From Clostridium sp. OM02-18AC (lineage in GTDB: Bacteria; Bacillota; Clostridia; Lachnospirales; Lachnospiraceae): 64,000 nucleotides of DNA. Positions 8,378 to 18,043 of the stretch are shown piece by piece. The DNA lies in the NCBI RefSeq assembly GCF_003481825.1, contig NZ_QULW01000001.1:248001-312000 (forward strand), in the 5' to 3' direction. Made by a program: the position numbers and the translations under genes. The notes below the pieces were generated by a model that did no database searches, had not been told where the DNA came from, and worked only from the letters and a program-made list of their open reading frames with translations. The stretch's first letter is position 1, and each line of letters begins with the position of its first letter.

Positions 8378-8757
8378 TGTTTACAAATGCAGACGCAACG
8401 CTGTACTTGTACCGCGAAGACGGAAAAAATGTAAGCTACTTACGGCAGCCAATCGAGGAAGTTTATTGGGAGGATGTACGACAGAGCACATTTTTAAAGA
8501 CCGGACAAAGAGACGCTGCTTCGGCGTTGCTGGTAATCCCGTTTGAGAGCCTGACAGACCCACTCATGCTTACGCAGGGCAAGGACCTGGTTGTGAAAGG
8601 GATTATCGAGGACGAGATTGACGGCAACACGCCGGAAACTCTTTCCCAATCTCTGGCAGCGCTGAAAGAGAAATATCATTACCTTACCGTTACCACGGTA
8701 GATGAATACTTGTACGGCAGTGAATCGGTTCAGCATTATGAACTATCCTGCAAGTAG
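8377..8757 (+). CDS. Putative head-closure/minor structural protein (DUF6751-like)
   Basis: A 126-residue beta-rich protein. It begins TNADATLYLYREDG, contains VYWEDVRQSTFLKTGQ and ends with a SESVQHYELSCK strand. This pattern resembles DUF6751-type phage proteins found between the connector and the gp9-like minor capsid gene. I set the start at ATG 8377, which shares its first base with the previous stop and follows GGAG; the frame is open upstream only because it overlaps the connector gene. Exact role unproven; position suggests head closure. Confidence 0.7.
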   Translation: MFTNADATLYLYREDGKNVSYLRQPIEEVYWEDVRQSTFLKTGQRDAASALLVIPFESLTDPLMLTQGKDLVVKGIIEDEIDGNTPETLSQSLAALKEKYHYLTVTTVDEYLYGSESVQHYELSCK

Positions 8758-8768
8758 GAGGTGGTTTT

Positions 8769-9194
8769 GTGAAGTTGAAAGTGGAAATGAAGTCCATGCA
8801 GGAAATTTTGCAAAATCACGGTCTGCAGGAAGGTGGACCAGTACAGAAGTTGGTGGATAGCGAGTGCATGCGGTATATGAGTGATTATATGCCACGCAGA
8901 CAGGCCGGGGAGCTGGAGCACATGATGGTATTGTCTACCGTAATCGGATCCGGAGAGATCGACACACCTGGTCCTTACGCTCATTATCTGTACGAGGGCA
9001 TTCTGTATGTTTCGCCGACAACCGGTAGTGCATGGGCGAAGAAAAACGAAATCAAGGTTCCGACCGGGAAAGAGCTTACCTATGCAGGTGCTCCAATGCG
9101 GGGAAAAAAGTGGTTTGAGCGGATGAAAGCGGACCACAAAGAGGATATTCTCCGGGCAGCGCAGGCAATGAGCAACAGAGGAGACGGCTTATGA
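8769..9194 (+). CDS. Minor capsid protein (Minor_capsid_2-like, head-tail joining)
   Basis: A 141-residue protein of the type found as the third head-tail joining gene in Firmicutes siphophages. Visible hallmarks are the opening VEMKSMQEILQNHGLQEGG, the conserved MRYMSDYMPRRQ segment, GPYAHYLYEGILYVSP, and the closing RGKKWFERMKADHKEDIL. These match the Minor_capsid_2 family. GTG start at 8769 is preceded by AGGAGGTGG. It overlaps the next gene by four bases (ATGA). Confidence 0.82.
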   Translation: MKLKVEMKSMQEILQNHGLQEGGPVQKLVDSECMRYMSDYMPRRQAGELEHMMVLSTVIGSGEIDTPGPYAHYLYEGILYVSPTTGSAWAKKNEIKVPTGKELTYAGAPMRGKKWFERMKADHKEDILRAAQAMSNRGDGL

Positions 9195-9649
9195 CGATCA
9201 TTGATTATATGCGCCAGAAACTGACAGAGTATCCGAAGATATCCGAGTTTCTGGCAGGTGATGATATTCACATTGATTTCACAGAACCAGAACCTGTGAA
9301 TTATGGTTTATCCAGTACGGGGGATTCCCTGGTGAAAGAGGACTTGCTTGGCAATCAGATCCGGCGGCACAATTTCACCATGTATGCTGCAGGGCAGTCT
9401 TTCACGGATTATAACCGGATGGCGAACAGTAATTTTCTTTTGGAGCTGTCCTACTGGCTGGAAAATCTTCCGGAAGAGGGCGGCATTGAAGTAAATACTG
9501 GCAGTGAGGTAAAGCAGGCTGTGTTTTTAAAGGCAACCACAGCGAATGCCATGAGCATGGGGCTGATGGGAGAAACCATTGACCAGGGCGTTATGTATCA
9601 GATTCAGATACAGGCCCAGTACAAAGTAATAGAAAGCGAGGAAATATAA
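9191..9649 (+). CDS. Minor capsid / tail terminator protein (Minor_capsid_3-like)
   Basis: A 152-residue protein in the tail-terminator slot. The pattern YMRQKLTEYPKISEFL, NFTMYAAGQSFTDYNRMANSNFLLELSYWLE and the final YQIQIQAQYKV strand fits the Minor_capsid_3 family, whose members cap the tail tube and join it to the head. The ATG overlaps the previous stop. It is followed immediately by the tail tube gene (the start codon is the next base after the stop). Confidence 0.8.
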   Translation: MTIIDYMRQKLTEYPKISEFLAGDDIHIDFTEPEPVNYGLSSTGDSLVKEDLLGNQIRRHNFTMYAAGQSFTDYNRMANSNFLLELSYWLENLPEEGGIEVNTGSEVKQAVFLKATTANAMSMGLMGETIDQGVMYQIQIQAQYKVIESEEI

Positions 9650-10168
9650 ATGGCAGAGAAAGCACCTGTCGCAGGACAGAAGATTAAGAGAAAATTTATG
9701 GCACATTTTATCGACTCTGCGCTTCCGGATGCCGGAAGTCCGGCATATGTCCGCTTAGGCACCGATCTTGAAGAGTTTAACGTGGAAATGAACGCCAATG
9801 TGGAGACCAAAAACAATATCTTGGGTGATACATCGGTTACTCTGGATAGCTACCAGCCGCAGGCTTCCGCAGATCCGTACTATGCAGTTGTTGGTGATCC
9901 AATGTTTGAACGCCTGCAAGGCATTGTGGATGAGCGTCAGACTCTGGATGATCTGAAGACTACCGTGGTGGAAGTACATCTTTGGGATGAAGTCTCCGAA
10001 GCAGCTGGATCCTTTGTGGCTTATCAGGAAGAAGCTATTATTGAGGTATCAAGCTATGGTGGCGATACGACCGGTTATCAGATCCCGTTCAATGTGCATC
10101 ATACAGGAAACCGTGTGAAAGGAAAATTTGTTCTTGCAACAAAAACTTTTACCGCAGATTCCGAATGA
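9650..10168 (+). CDS. Major tail tube protein
   Basis: A 172-residue beta-rich protein that builds the tail tube. It begins with a flexible acidic-basic stretch, and the middle LGTDLEEFNVEMNANVETKNNILGDTS region and later VAYQEEAIIEVSSYGGDTTGYQIPF are typical of TP901-1/phi13-like tail tube proteins of this cluster. The position, between the terminator and the chaperones, agrees. The start follows the previous stop directly, with GAGGAAAT upstream. Confidence 0.82.
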   Translation: MAEKAPVAGQKIKRKFMAHFIDSALPDAGSPAYVRLGTDLEEFNVEMNANVETKNNILGDTSVTLDSYQPQASADPYYAVVGDPMFERLQGIVDERQTLDDLKTTVVEVHLWDEVSEAAGSFVAYQEEAIIEVSSYGGDTTGYQIPFNVHHTGNRVKGKFVLATKTFTADSE

Positions 10169-10176
10169 AATCCAGA

Positions 10177-10206
10177 ACCGGCAGCCGCAGAAAATGCGCT
10201 GCCGGT
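10177..10206 (+). other. Strong hairpin between tail tube and tail chaperone genes
   Basis: Arms ACCGGCAG (10177-10184) and CTGCCGGT (10199-10206) enclose a second short stem (CCGCA/TGCG around an AAAA loop). There is only a weak T-tract (TATTTG) after it. It may stabilise the upstream tail tube message or reduce read-through into the chaperones, which are needed in lower amounts. Confidence 0.5.
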
Positions 10207-10238
10207 ATTTGATATAGCAGATCAGGAGGTGGAAAACA

Positions 10239-10682
10239 ATGGAAAAGATGAAGAACTTGGTATTTGATGATGGTTATGAAAGCTTTTCTGTAAATAATGA
10301 TCCTTCCAGAGTGATTCGGTTCAATCCGGCGGATCCAGAAATTATCAACCGTGTGCTGAATGTACAGAAAATATTTCAGAATTATCATGTGCCGGACAAT
10401 ATTAATCTGAATCCGGACGGAAGCCCGAAGAGTGATATGGAAGTTGATGGTGCTTATGTGGCGGAGTTCTCCGGGGCAATGAGAACAGCTTTCAATGGTA
10501 TTTTTAATGGAGATGTGTACGACACCATCTTTGATGGACAATCTCCGCTGTGTATCGTTAAGGGACGTTATCTATTTGAGGGTGTTCTGGAGGCTATTCT
10601 GGAGATTATAAAGCCTGCGGTTGAAGAGTATAACAAGGAGAATCAGAAGATGATGGGGAAATACCTCAGTGATCTGTCGTGA
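10239..10682 (+). CDS. Tail assembly chaperone (gpG-like, DUF6673-like)
   Basis: A 147-residue protein in the chaperone slot between the tail tube and tape measure genes. Residues 1-30 (NLVFDDGYESFSVNNDPSRVIRFNPADPE) and the later FDGQSPLCIVKGRYLFEGVLEAILEIIKP stretch resemble the DUF6673 family seen at this position in Firmicutes phages. ATG 10239 is preceded by AGGAGGTGG. Its end overlaps the GTG start of the Gp15-like gene by four bases. Chaperone function follows from position and family. Confidence 0.75.
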   Translation: MEKMKNLVFDDGYESFSVNNDPSRVIRFNPADPEIINRVLNVQKIFQNYHVPDNINLNPDGSPKSDMEVDGAYVAEFSGAMRTAFNGIFNGDVYDTIFDGQSPLCIVKGRYLFEGVLEAILEIIKPAVEEYNKENQKMMGKYLSDLS

Positions 10683-11242
10683 TCGGGGAACTTCCAAAGA
10701 CCCTGAAAGTTGGAGATGAAAACTATCCTGTCGAGACAGATTACCGGAATATCCTGGTTATCATGCTGGCCTGTGCGGATCCCGACCTGGAACCGGGGCA
10801 GAAGCTGGAAATCATGATGCGCCGTCTGTACCGGGACGGATTTGATAAAATCCCGCCAGAACTCCGGGAGGAGGCTGCTGGTCAAGCAAAATGGTTTATC
10901 GATTGCGGCCAAGAAAATGATGATAAAAAACCTGCAAAAAAGCTGATGGACTGGGAGCAGGATGAGCGGATTCTTTTCCCAGCTATCAATAAGGTTGCCG
11001 GTTACGAGACCAGATCCGTCCCATATCTTCACTGGTGGACCTTTGCGGGATATTTCATGGAAATTGAGGATGGAACATTTTCGACCGTCCTTGGTATCCG
11101 CCAGAAGCTTGCTAAGGGGAAGAAACTGGAAAAATGGGAACAGGAATTCCGGAGGGAAAACAAAGAACTTTGTGATCTGAAAAAGCGGTACACCGCAGAG
11201 GAACAGGCTGAAATTGATTACTGGAATAAGCTATTGGGTTAG
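10679..11242 (+). CDS. Bacteriophage Gp15-like protein (second tail chaperone)
   Basis: A 187-residue protein matching the Gp15 family. The opening ELPKTLKVGDENYPVETDYRNIL, the EQDERILFPAINKVAGYETR region and the VPYLHWWTFAGYFMEI motif, with its paired Trp residues, are characteristic, as is the closing WNKLLG. It sits before the tape measure, where the second chaperone is normally encoded. The GTG start overlaps the previous stop (GTGA), giving translational coupling instead of the classical frameshift. Confidence 0.85.
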   Translation: MIGELPKTLKVGDENYPVETDYRNILVIMLACADPDLEPGQKLEIMMRRLYRDGFDKIPPELREEAAGQAKWFIDCGQENDDKKPAKKLMDWEQDERILFPAINKVAGYETRSVPYLHWWTFAGYFMEIEDGTFSTVLGIRQKLAKGKKLEKWEQEFRRENKELCDLKKRYTAEEQAEIDYWNKLLG

Positions 11243-11290
11243 GGCATCGAAAGATGTCTTATTTTATGCCCGGAATCGAGGTGGTAACGT

Positions 11291-14200
11291 ATGGCTGACG
11301 GAAGCTTAAAGTTTGATACGAAAATTGATACCGGAGAGTTTGATAAGAGTATTGCCAACCTTAGCAAGGCTGTTGAGCGGTTTTCCGCTGCAGTAGATAA
11401 GCTGTCTGGCAAGATTACAAACGGCTTCCAGGGAGCTGGGACAGCAGTGCAGGAGACCGGAGAGAAAGCAGCTGAAGCATCGAAGGGTGTTGAGTCTATT
11501 GGTGCCGCAGCTGATGAAGCCAAAGACCACGTGAAAGATCTGCAAAAGCAGATGGAAAACATCAAGGTGGAGCAGAACCCAGGCGGGGAACCGCTTTCCG
11601 ACGCGGAATCCGCGAAAAGCAAGGTGGTTCCGATTGAGAATCCGGATGCTTATGGTTACGACAAGTCTGCGATGGAATTTGTAGAGCAGTATGGTCAGCA
11701 GGCGGAGCAATCTGGCGAAAAGGTAAATGAATTCCGGCAGGAGATTGATGGTCTGAAAGGACAGATGAAGCAGCTGGAAAGCCAGGGAATGTATTTCGGT
11801 GATGAGGAGTATGATAAGGCTTACCTGAAACTCCAGAAGGTAGAACAGGCACTGAAAGATTACAAGAAAGAACTTGTATCTCCAACGCTGGATGCCAATC
11901 CGTTCGGTACCGACTCTATGTCTGGTAAAATTCTGGACTTGCAGACCAGGATGCAAAAGTTGGCTGAATCTGGCAAGGGTCTCGGTGATGCTGAGTACGA
12001 TAAGCTTTATCGTAAGCTGGCTATCGCGAAAGAGGAAGCCAAGAATTACGCTGCTGAGCTTGCGAAAACCCCAGCCATGATCGAAAAGGAAAATCAGCTT
12101 CTGGCAGAAAAGCAGGCAAAGGAAGAAGCAGCCGCCCAGAAAGAGGCGCAGAGACAAGCGGCAGCAAAGGCAAAGGAAGATGCCAAGATTGCTGCAGAAG
12201 AAAAGACACTGCAGGTAAAACGTGCTGCAGAAGTTCAGGAAGCCTTGGAGCAGCAGCGTTTGGAGGGAATCGCCCAGGCCGCACAGGTATCAGCAAGCAA
12301 GGTGGTAAAACTTCGAGAAGAATTGGCGCAGCTGAACGCCAGACAGGCCGACCTTGGAAAAGCCGGTTTAGGACTTGGATATCAGGAATATGACACCAAT
12401 GCACGGAAAATTGCCGCAATTACCGCAAGGCTCAACGAATATAAGACACATTTGAATCAGAGTGGGAAAGCAGGAAGTAAATTTGCCGCAATTACAAAAG
12501 CAGGTTTCGGCATGGCTGAAAAAGCTGTTATGAAATTTGGAAAATCTGCAGGTAATGACCTGGCAAAGAAAGCAGGACAGGCGGTAGGAAACCTGAAAAA
12601 TCTCGGGAAAGCCTCCGGATCAGTCAGCAAGAGTGTTTTGAAACTTTCGAACATGTTTAAGCTGATGCTGATCCGTATGGCCATGCGCGAAGCAATCCAA
12701 GCTGCCAAGGAGGGCTTTGAAAATCTGGTGCAGTATTCGGCTGGAGCCAACAAGTCCATGTCGGAACTTTCCTCGGGGACCACTTATCTGAAAAACAGCT
12801 TTGCCGCAGCTTTTGCGCCGATACTGTCTATTGTAGCCCCACCACTCACGACAATTATTAATTTACTGGCAACAGCAGTCAGCTGGGTTAATCAGTTCTT
12901 CGCTGCTCTTGGCGGCGCAACATCTTTTGTAAGGGCAAAAAAGGTTAATGAGGACTATGCAAAGAGTCTGAAAAAGACTGGCGGTGCGGCATCCAGTGCA
13001 GGAAAAGAAGCGAAAAAGGCGCTTGCACCATTTGATGATCTGGTTCAGATTCAGCGAGAAACAGAATCGTCTGGCGGCGGTGGCAGAGCATCTGGGGCAG
13101 ACCCGTCACAGATGTTCGAAACGGCAGTTATTGATAAAGGAATCAGTGATTTTGCCAATGAACTGAAGAGTTTATGGGATGCCGGCGACTGGGAGGGGAT
13201 CGGAAAACTGCTTGGAGAAAAAATCAATGAGCAGGTGGAAAAATGGACGGATTATATCAGCTGGGATAATGTAGGAGATGAAATTACGGCTTTTGTCCTG
13301 GCATTTACAACGCTTTTTAACAGCTTGGTTGCAACGATTAACTGGTATAACATCGGCGTATTGATGGGGACAGGAATCAATACATTGGCGCATACGCTTT
13401 ATTTATTACTGACACAGATTGACTGGCAGATGCTCGGCGCTGCTCTTGCCCTTGGGTTAAATGGCATGGTGCACACAGTAGACTGGGATTTGTTCGGGCG
13501 GGTGCTTGGAGCGTATATGCAGGCTAAGATTGCAGGCTTATACGGATTCGTCACGACCGCCGACTGGGCATCTATTGGTAAGGCTATGGGAACAGGACTG
13601 AATGGCATCATAGCGGAAATTGACTGGGCTATGCTTGGCCTTGATTTTGCTTTGGGTCTGAGTGGTTTATTCAGTGTGGCTGATAATTTTGCCACTACAT
13701 ATGACTGGAGCGGCTTTGGTTCTTCTCTCGCGCTGAGTATGAGCATGTTTTTCCAAAATTTCGATTGGGCAGGAGCTGGAACTGCAATCAGTGATATTGT
13801 GCTTGGAATTCTGACAGCGTTGCTACTGTTCCTTACGGAGACTGATTGGTGGGCATTTGGAGAAGGAGTAGCAACATCCATCGAAAGCATTGACTGGTCT
13901 ACAGTGGCAAGTCGGTTCTTTGCGGTAATAGGTGCTGCGTTCGGTGGTTTTGCTGCATTCCTTGGCGGTCTGTTGTCAGATGGAGTAACGGCGGCGAAAG
14001 AATATTTTCAGGGGAAGATTGAAGAGTGTGGCGGTGATGTGGTTGCAGGCATCCTGAAAGGAATTATCGATGGGATGCTTGGGATTGGCAACTGGATTGT
14101 TACCAATATTTTTAAACCTTTCATAGATGGTTTTAAAGCTGCATTTGGTATTCATAGTCCATCAACTGTAATGGCAGAAATGGGCCAGTACCTCTGGGAA

Positions 14201-15541
14201 GGTTTCTGCAACGGTATTAAAGAATTTTTTAGTGATCCAACGTCGTTTATTCAGGCCAATATCACAGATCCATTTATCAATGGGGTAAAAAACCTTTTGG
14301 GGATACACAGTCCATCTACGGTACTGCAGGAAATTGGCGGATACACGGTTTCGGGATTTAATCAGGGCGTTGAAAATGGCCAGGCTTCTACGCAAAACGT
14401 TGTGCAGTCATGGGCGCAGGGGGTGGCCAACTGGTTTTCACAAAAGCTTGGAATCAGCAGCGGCAACTCCACAGAAGCCCAGAACTGGGCGAACAGCACT
14501 ATGACTGGATACAATAATGCAGTAAATGTAAATTACACGAAGTCACAGTCCGTCATGGAAAAATGGGCTGATAACGTAAGAAAGTGGTTTGTTGCTTCCG
14601 GAAGCAGCAAAGGTGTCAATAAGGAATCCTGGCAGAAGTTTGCGGATGATGTAATTAAGGCATATGCAACTGAAATATCATCTAAGCATGTGGAAACGCA
14701 GGAGCCGACAGAGACATGGGCCTCTAACATCCGAAAATGGTTTACGGGAGAAAATGAAACGCAAGGAGTAAATGAGCCATCCTGGCAGAAATTTGCAGCT
14801 GATATCATCAAAGGATTTGCTGAAAAGATCACTGGAAGCCACTCTGAAACGCAGAGCCCAATGGAACAATGGGCTGCAGATGTGAAGACATGGTTTTGGG
14901 GCGATAGCAATCTGAATGGTACTGGTGGAATGTATGATGCATTTTACAATATGGCCAGACGGATTAACGAAGGTTTTGCAAATGGTATTTCTGATTTCGC
15001 TTATATGGCAAAGGAGGCAATACGCAGATGGGCTCAGGAAGCGATGGAAGAGGCGGAAGATGAATTTGACATCAATTCACCTTCTAAAGAGTTTCATACG
15101 ATTGCGGAATATGTAGTGCGTGGCTTTAACAATGGTATTTCAGATATGGCAAAGACTTCACGGAGTACGGTTCAGAGCTGGCTCGATGGTGTGCTTGATG
15201 TATTTGATGGCGTGGAAGTAAATCTGCCGGTGGGAGTAGATCTGCCTAATGCGGCATCGTATTTACCACGCATAGCGACGGGAAGTATTGTGCCACCGCG
15301 TGCAGGTGCTGCTTCTGCATCTGCGAGAAGTGCACCTGGTATCGATCAGGAGGAAGCGTTTGGCCAATTGCTGAGAAAAATGGATGATTTTATGTCTGGA
15401 TTGCAGGAAACGGACGGAAAACCAATGCAGATTGTACTGAATTTAAACGGAAACCTTGCTGCCCTTGCAAGGATTCTTAAACCGGAACTGGATAAAGAGG
15501 CATCGCGGCGAGGCGTAAGCCTTGTGGTTGTGGGAGGTTAA
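11291..15541 (+). CDS. Phage tail tape measure protein
   Basis: At 1,416 residues it is by far the longest gene and sets the tail length. Residues 1-340 are coiled coil, with a long Ala/Glu/Lys-rich stretch near 270-320. A central hydrophobic segment follows (about 450-540, with FAAAFAPILSIVAPPLTTIINLLATAVSWVNQFFAALGG), probably used for membrane passage. Residues about 620-880 hold tandem W-rich repeats of the form DW..lG.a...GlngmI. GIHSPSTVM-type repeats occur near 950 and 1000. The region about 1060-1210 has three 60-residue repeats ending in W..nvrkWF. GAGGTGG precedes the ATG. A weak GGGCAT/ATGCCC hairpin lies at 11242-11271. Confidence 0.92.
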   Translation: MADGSLKFDTKIDTGEFDKSIANLSKAVERFSAAVDKLSGKITNGFQGAGTAVQETGEKAAEASKGVESIGAAADEAKDHVKDLQKQMENIKVEQNPGGEPLSDAESAKSKVVPIENPDAYGYDKSAMEFVEQYGQQAEQSGEKVNEFRQEIDGLKGQMKQLESQGMYFGDEEYDKAYLKLQKVEQALKDYKKELVSPTLDANPFGTDSMSGKILDLQTRMQKLAESGKGLGDAEYDKLYRKLAIAKEEAKNYAAELAKTPAMIEKENQLLAEKQAKEEAAAQKEAQRQAAAKAKEDAKIAAEEKTLQVKRAAEVQEALEQQRLEGIAQAAQVSASKVVKLREELAQLNARQADLGKAGLGLGYQEYDTNARKIAAITARLNEYKTHLNQSGKAGSKFAAITKAGFGMAEKAVMKFGKSAGNDLAKKAGQAVGNLKNLGKASGSVSKSVLKLSNMFKLMLIRMAMREAIQAAKEGFENLVQYSAGANKSMSELSSGTTYLKNSFAAAFAPILSIVAPPLTTIINLLATAVSWVNQFFAALGGATSFVRAKKVNEDYAKSLKKTGGAASSAGKEAKKALAPFDDLVQIQRETESSGGGGRASGADPSQMFETAVIDKGISDFANELKSLWDAGDWEGIGKLLGEKINEQVEKWTDYISWDNVGDEITAFVLAFTTLFNSLVATINWYNIGVLMGTGINTLAHTLYLLLTQIDWQMLGAALALGLNGMVHTVDWDLFGRVLGAYMQAKIAGLYGFVTTADWASIGKAMGTGLNGIIAEIDWAMLGLDFALGLSGLFSVADNFATTYDWSGFGSSLALSMSMFFQNFDWAGAGTAISDIVLGILTALLLFLTETDWWAFGEGVATSIESIDWSTVASRFFAVIGAAFGGFAAFLGGLLSDGVTAAKEYFQGKIEECGGDVVAGILKGIIDGMLGIGNWIVTNIFKPFIDGFKAAFGIHSPSTVMAEMGQYLWEGFCNGIKEFFSDPTSFIQANITDPFINGVKNLLGIHSPSTVLQEIGGYTVSGFNQGVENGQASTQNVVQSWAQGVANWFSQKLGISSGNSTEAQNWANSTMTGYNNAVNVNYTKSQSVMEKWADNVRKWFVASGSSKGVNKESWQKFADDVIKAYATEISSKHVETQEPTETWASNIRKWFTGENETQGVNEPSWQKFAADIIKGFAEKITGSHSETQSPMEQWAADVKTWFWGDSNLNGTGGMYDAFYNMARRINEGFANGISDFAYMAKEAIRRWAQEAMEEAEDEFDINSPSKEFHTIAEYVVRGFNNGISDMAKTSRSTVQSWLDGVLDVFDGVEVNLPVGVDLPNAASYLPRIATGSIVPPRAGAASASARSAPGIDQEEAFGQLLRKMDDFMSGLQETDGKPMQIVLNLNGNLAALARILKPELDKEASRRGVSLVVVGG

Positions 15542-15542
15542 T

Positions 15543-15944
15543 ATGGGACAACCAGTGTTTTTACTTGATGGAAAGGAATATAACGTAGAAGTAGAGCATG
15601 ATTCTCTTGAACGCAGCTTTTCGGTTACTGATACAGACCAGTCCGGTCGTACGTTGGATTATACGATGGACAGGGATATTATCGGGACATTTTATAACTA
15701 TACGATGAAGATTTATCCCAAAACAGCTGATATGGCATCATACAATGCTTTTTATGATGCCATATCAGATCCGGCATACGAAAGCCATACCATGACATTT
15801 CCTTACGGAGATGAAACCTTGACATTTCAGGCCTATGTTAGCCAGGGAAAAGATAAGCTTCGAATCCGCAACGGGAAGAATTATTGGGGCCAGAGTGGAT
15901 TATCTCTTACCTTTACTGCAATGGCTCCGCAGAGGAGGCGCTAA
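15543..15944 (+). CDS. Putative distal tail (Dit-like) protein
   Basis: A 133-residue protein in the slot directly after the tape measure, where the distal tail hub ring is usually encoded. It starts GQPVFLLDGKEYNVEVEHDSLERSF and ends in a basic PQRRR. It has no obvious carbohydrate-binding extension. ATG 15543 is chosen because GTGGGAGG is five bases before it, while the longer frame from 15522 overlaps the tape measure. The Dit assignment rests mainly on position; it could be another baseplate-joining protein. Confidence 0.65.
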   Translation: MGQPVFLLDGKEYNVEVEHDSLERSFSVTDTDQSGRTLDYTMDRDIIGTFYNYTMKIYPKTADMASYNAFYDAISDPAYESHTMTFPYGDETLTFQAYVSQGKDKLRIRNGKNYWGQSGLSLTFTAMAPQRRR

Positions 15945-15946
15945 GG

Positions 15947-18043
15947 ATGAAGTGGGATGTCAGTATCAATCAAAATGGTCAGCAGCCGTATTCGGACACA
16001 GAGAATTTGTTAAATTACGAAACCTGTATGAATCCGTATGCATATTGTCTGCCCCACTACGCAAAAATGACAGAGGATTTTGTGAATGCTCCGGAAGTGT
16101 TGCATAGTGGGGAAAATGGTTTTATCAGTACTGCATTGAGTGATGAGAATGGAAATTTTGCAGAACAGCCGTTGATAATCATTACATTTGACCGGTTAAA
16201 ATCCAGCAATGGCATGAACATGGTTTTTAACCGGGCTTCGGGGGATTATGCAAACGCTTTAAAAATAAGCTGGTACAAAGATGATACTCTTGTGCATGAA
16301 AAGGAGTTTATTCCTGACGGAGTGGACTACTTTTGTAAAGAGCAGGTTTCTTTGTTTAATAAAATACAAATTGTTTTTTACAGCACGAATCGGCCATATC
16401 GGTATCTCTGGTTGTCTGTTATGAAAATTCAGAGAATGACGGACACAGGAGGATTAAAAATTGTTTATGACGATATCGCACTTGGGGCATCGGAAGACAG
16501 CACGGCAGCTGCAGACGACAAAGAGTATTATGTAGATCTGCAGAACTTGAAAGACGGAATAGAATTTCCTGATTATGCCCTGTGTTTGCCACGTTATGTA
16601 AAGATGGACGGCAGTTATAGCAATGTCCCAGAAGAACTTACGGACATGGGATATGTCAGTGACAGTATTTCGGATGATAAAGGCGTTTTTTCTGATCCGC
16701 CATGTCTGGTGTTTACCTTTACGCAAAATTATTCCAGTGTGGGAATCACATTGCGGTTTAATGATTATTCTGGAGATTACTGCAGCAAGGTCAGAATCAG
16801 ATGGTACAGAAATGAAGAACTGATTGCGGAAGAGATCTATACTCCGAATTCGGCTGATTATTTCTGCTATGGAGTGGTTGATTATTACAACCGGGTGGAG
16901 ATTTATTTCCTGGAAACAAGTAAACCATGTAGAAATGTATTTCTTACTAGAATTATCTGGGGCTTAATCCGGGTTTTTAAGGATGACGAAATTGAAGATA
17001 TAAACTGCCTCATGGAGTTAAATCCAATATCAGAAGAAGTCAGCATCAATACCATGGATTACACACTGCGCAGCAAATCAGAATACGCCTTTGAGTTTCA
17101 GAAAAGGCAAAAACAGACGCTGTATTTTGATGAGACAATTCTGGGAATCTTTTATCTGAAGGACGGAAAGCAGCTGGGCGCCAAAAGGTACACGGTCGAA
17201 ACTCAGGATATTGTTGGGGTCCTGGATAATAATTCCTTCATGGGAGGAATATATCAGGAAGCTCTGACATCGGATGTTCTGGACAGCATTATGCAGGGAG
17301 AAAATGTGGATTATTTCTTAGATGATGCTTTTGCAGATACAAAGATAAGCGGTTATCTTTCAATCATGTCCAAAAGAAATGCGTTGCAGCAGTTAGCTTT
17401 TGCGATCGGAGCTCTGGTTGATACAAGCTATGACAGAAAATTGTATCTTTATCCACAGCAAAAAGATTTATCAGGAGAGTTTACTGAGCGAGATATCAGA
17501 CTGGGCTTAACTGTAAATCACACGGATATTGTAAGTGGTGTGCGGCTTTATGTGCACACCTACAGTGAAGGAACTGAGGTGTCAGAACTCTATAAGGGAC
17601 TGCTGGATGGAACAACGAGACTGGAGTTTTCAGAGCCATACCATAGTTTGAGCATAACAAACGGAGTGATAGATGAGTGTGGAGTAAATTATGCGTGTAT
17701 TACAGGCAGTGGCGAAGAAGTGGTTTTATCCGGAACGAAGTATAACCACAGTACCCAGTGTATTGTGAAAGAAAATCCTAAAATCACACAGAACAAAAAT
17801 ATTGCTGAGGTGAAGGAAGCTACATTGGTGACGGCCGGAAATGCACAGGACGTTTTGAACCGGGTTTATGATTACTATGCCGGAAATGAGACCATCAGTT
17901 TCAAGGCAGCTATCGAGGATCAGGAACTTGGAAACTGTGTGAGAGTATCGACCGGATTTAAGGGAGTTATGACTGGTAATATTACAAAGCTGGATTTTAA
18001 ATTTTCCAGAAGAAAAATAACTGCGGAGGTAACTGTGAAATGA
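15947..18043 (+). CDS. Tail hub / baseplate protein with duplicated N-terminal beta domains
   Basis: A 698-residue tail protein. The first part contains two related domains of about 165 residues. Each opens with a CLPxYxKM motif (CLPHYAKMTED and CLPRYVKMDGS), continues with an LSDENGNF/ISDDKGVF turn and an MVFNxxSGDYxxxxxIxWY segment, and ends with a FYxxNRPYRYLWL-like strand. They look like a tandem duplication of a carbohydrate-binding-like fold. The second half (about 360-698) resembles a siphophage tail-hub (Tal/gp18-like) core. ATG 15947 follows AGGAGG and the previous stop; the track frame from 15884 runs into the preceding gene. Confidence 0.75.
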   Translation: MKWDVSINQNGQQPYSDTENLLNYETCMNPYAYCLPHYAKMTEDFVNAPEVLHSGENGFISTALSDENGNFAEQPLIIITFDRLKSSNGMNMVFNRASGDYANALKISWYKDDTLVHEKEFIPDGVDYFCKEQVSLFNKIQIVFYSTNRPYRYLWLSVMKIQRMTDTGGLKIVYDDIALGASEDSTAAADDKEYYVDLQNLKDGIEFPDYALCLPRYVKMDGSYSNVPEELTDMGYVSDSISDDKGVFSDPPCLVFTFTQNYSSVGITLRFNDYSGDYCSKVRIRWYRNEELIAEEIYTPNSADYFCYGVVDYYNRVEIYFLETSKPCRNVFLTRIIWGLIRVFKDDEIEDINCLMELNPISEEVSINTMDYTLRSKSEYAFEFQKRQKQTLYFDETILGIFYLKDGKQLGAKRYTVETQDIVGVLDNNSFMGGIYQEALTSDVLDSIMQGENVDYFLDDAFADTKISGYLSIMSKRNALQQLAFAIGALVDTSYDRKLYLYPQQKDLSGEFTERDIRLGLTVNHTDIVSGVRLYVHTYSEGTEVSELYKGLLDGTTRLEFSEPYHSLSITNGVIDECGVNYACITGSGEEVVLSGTKYNHSTQCIVKENPKITQNKNIAEVKEATLVTAGNAQDVLNRVYDYYAGNETISFKAAIEDQELGNCVRVSTGFKGVMTGNITKLDFKFSRRKITAEVTVK

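Noticed and set aside
11306..12157. Minus-strand open frame (283 residues) opposite the tape measure gene
   Set aside because: It mirrors the coiled-coil coding region; the repetitive leucine-rich translation arises from the Ala/Glu/Lys codons on the other strand.
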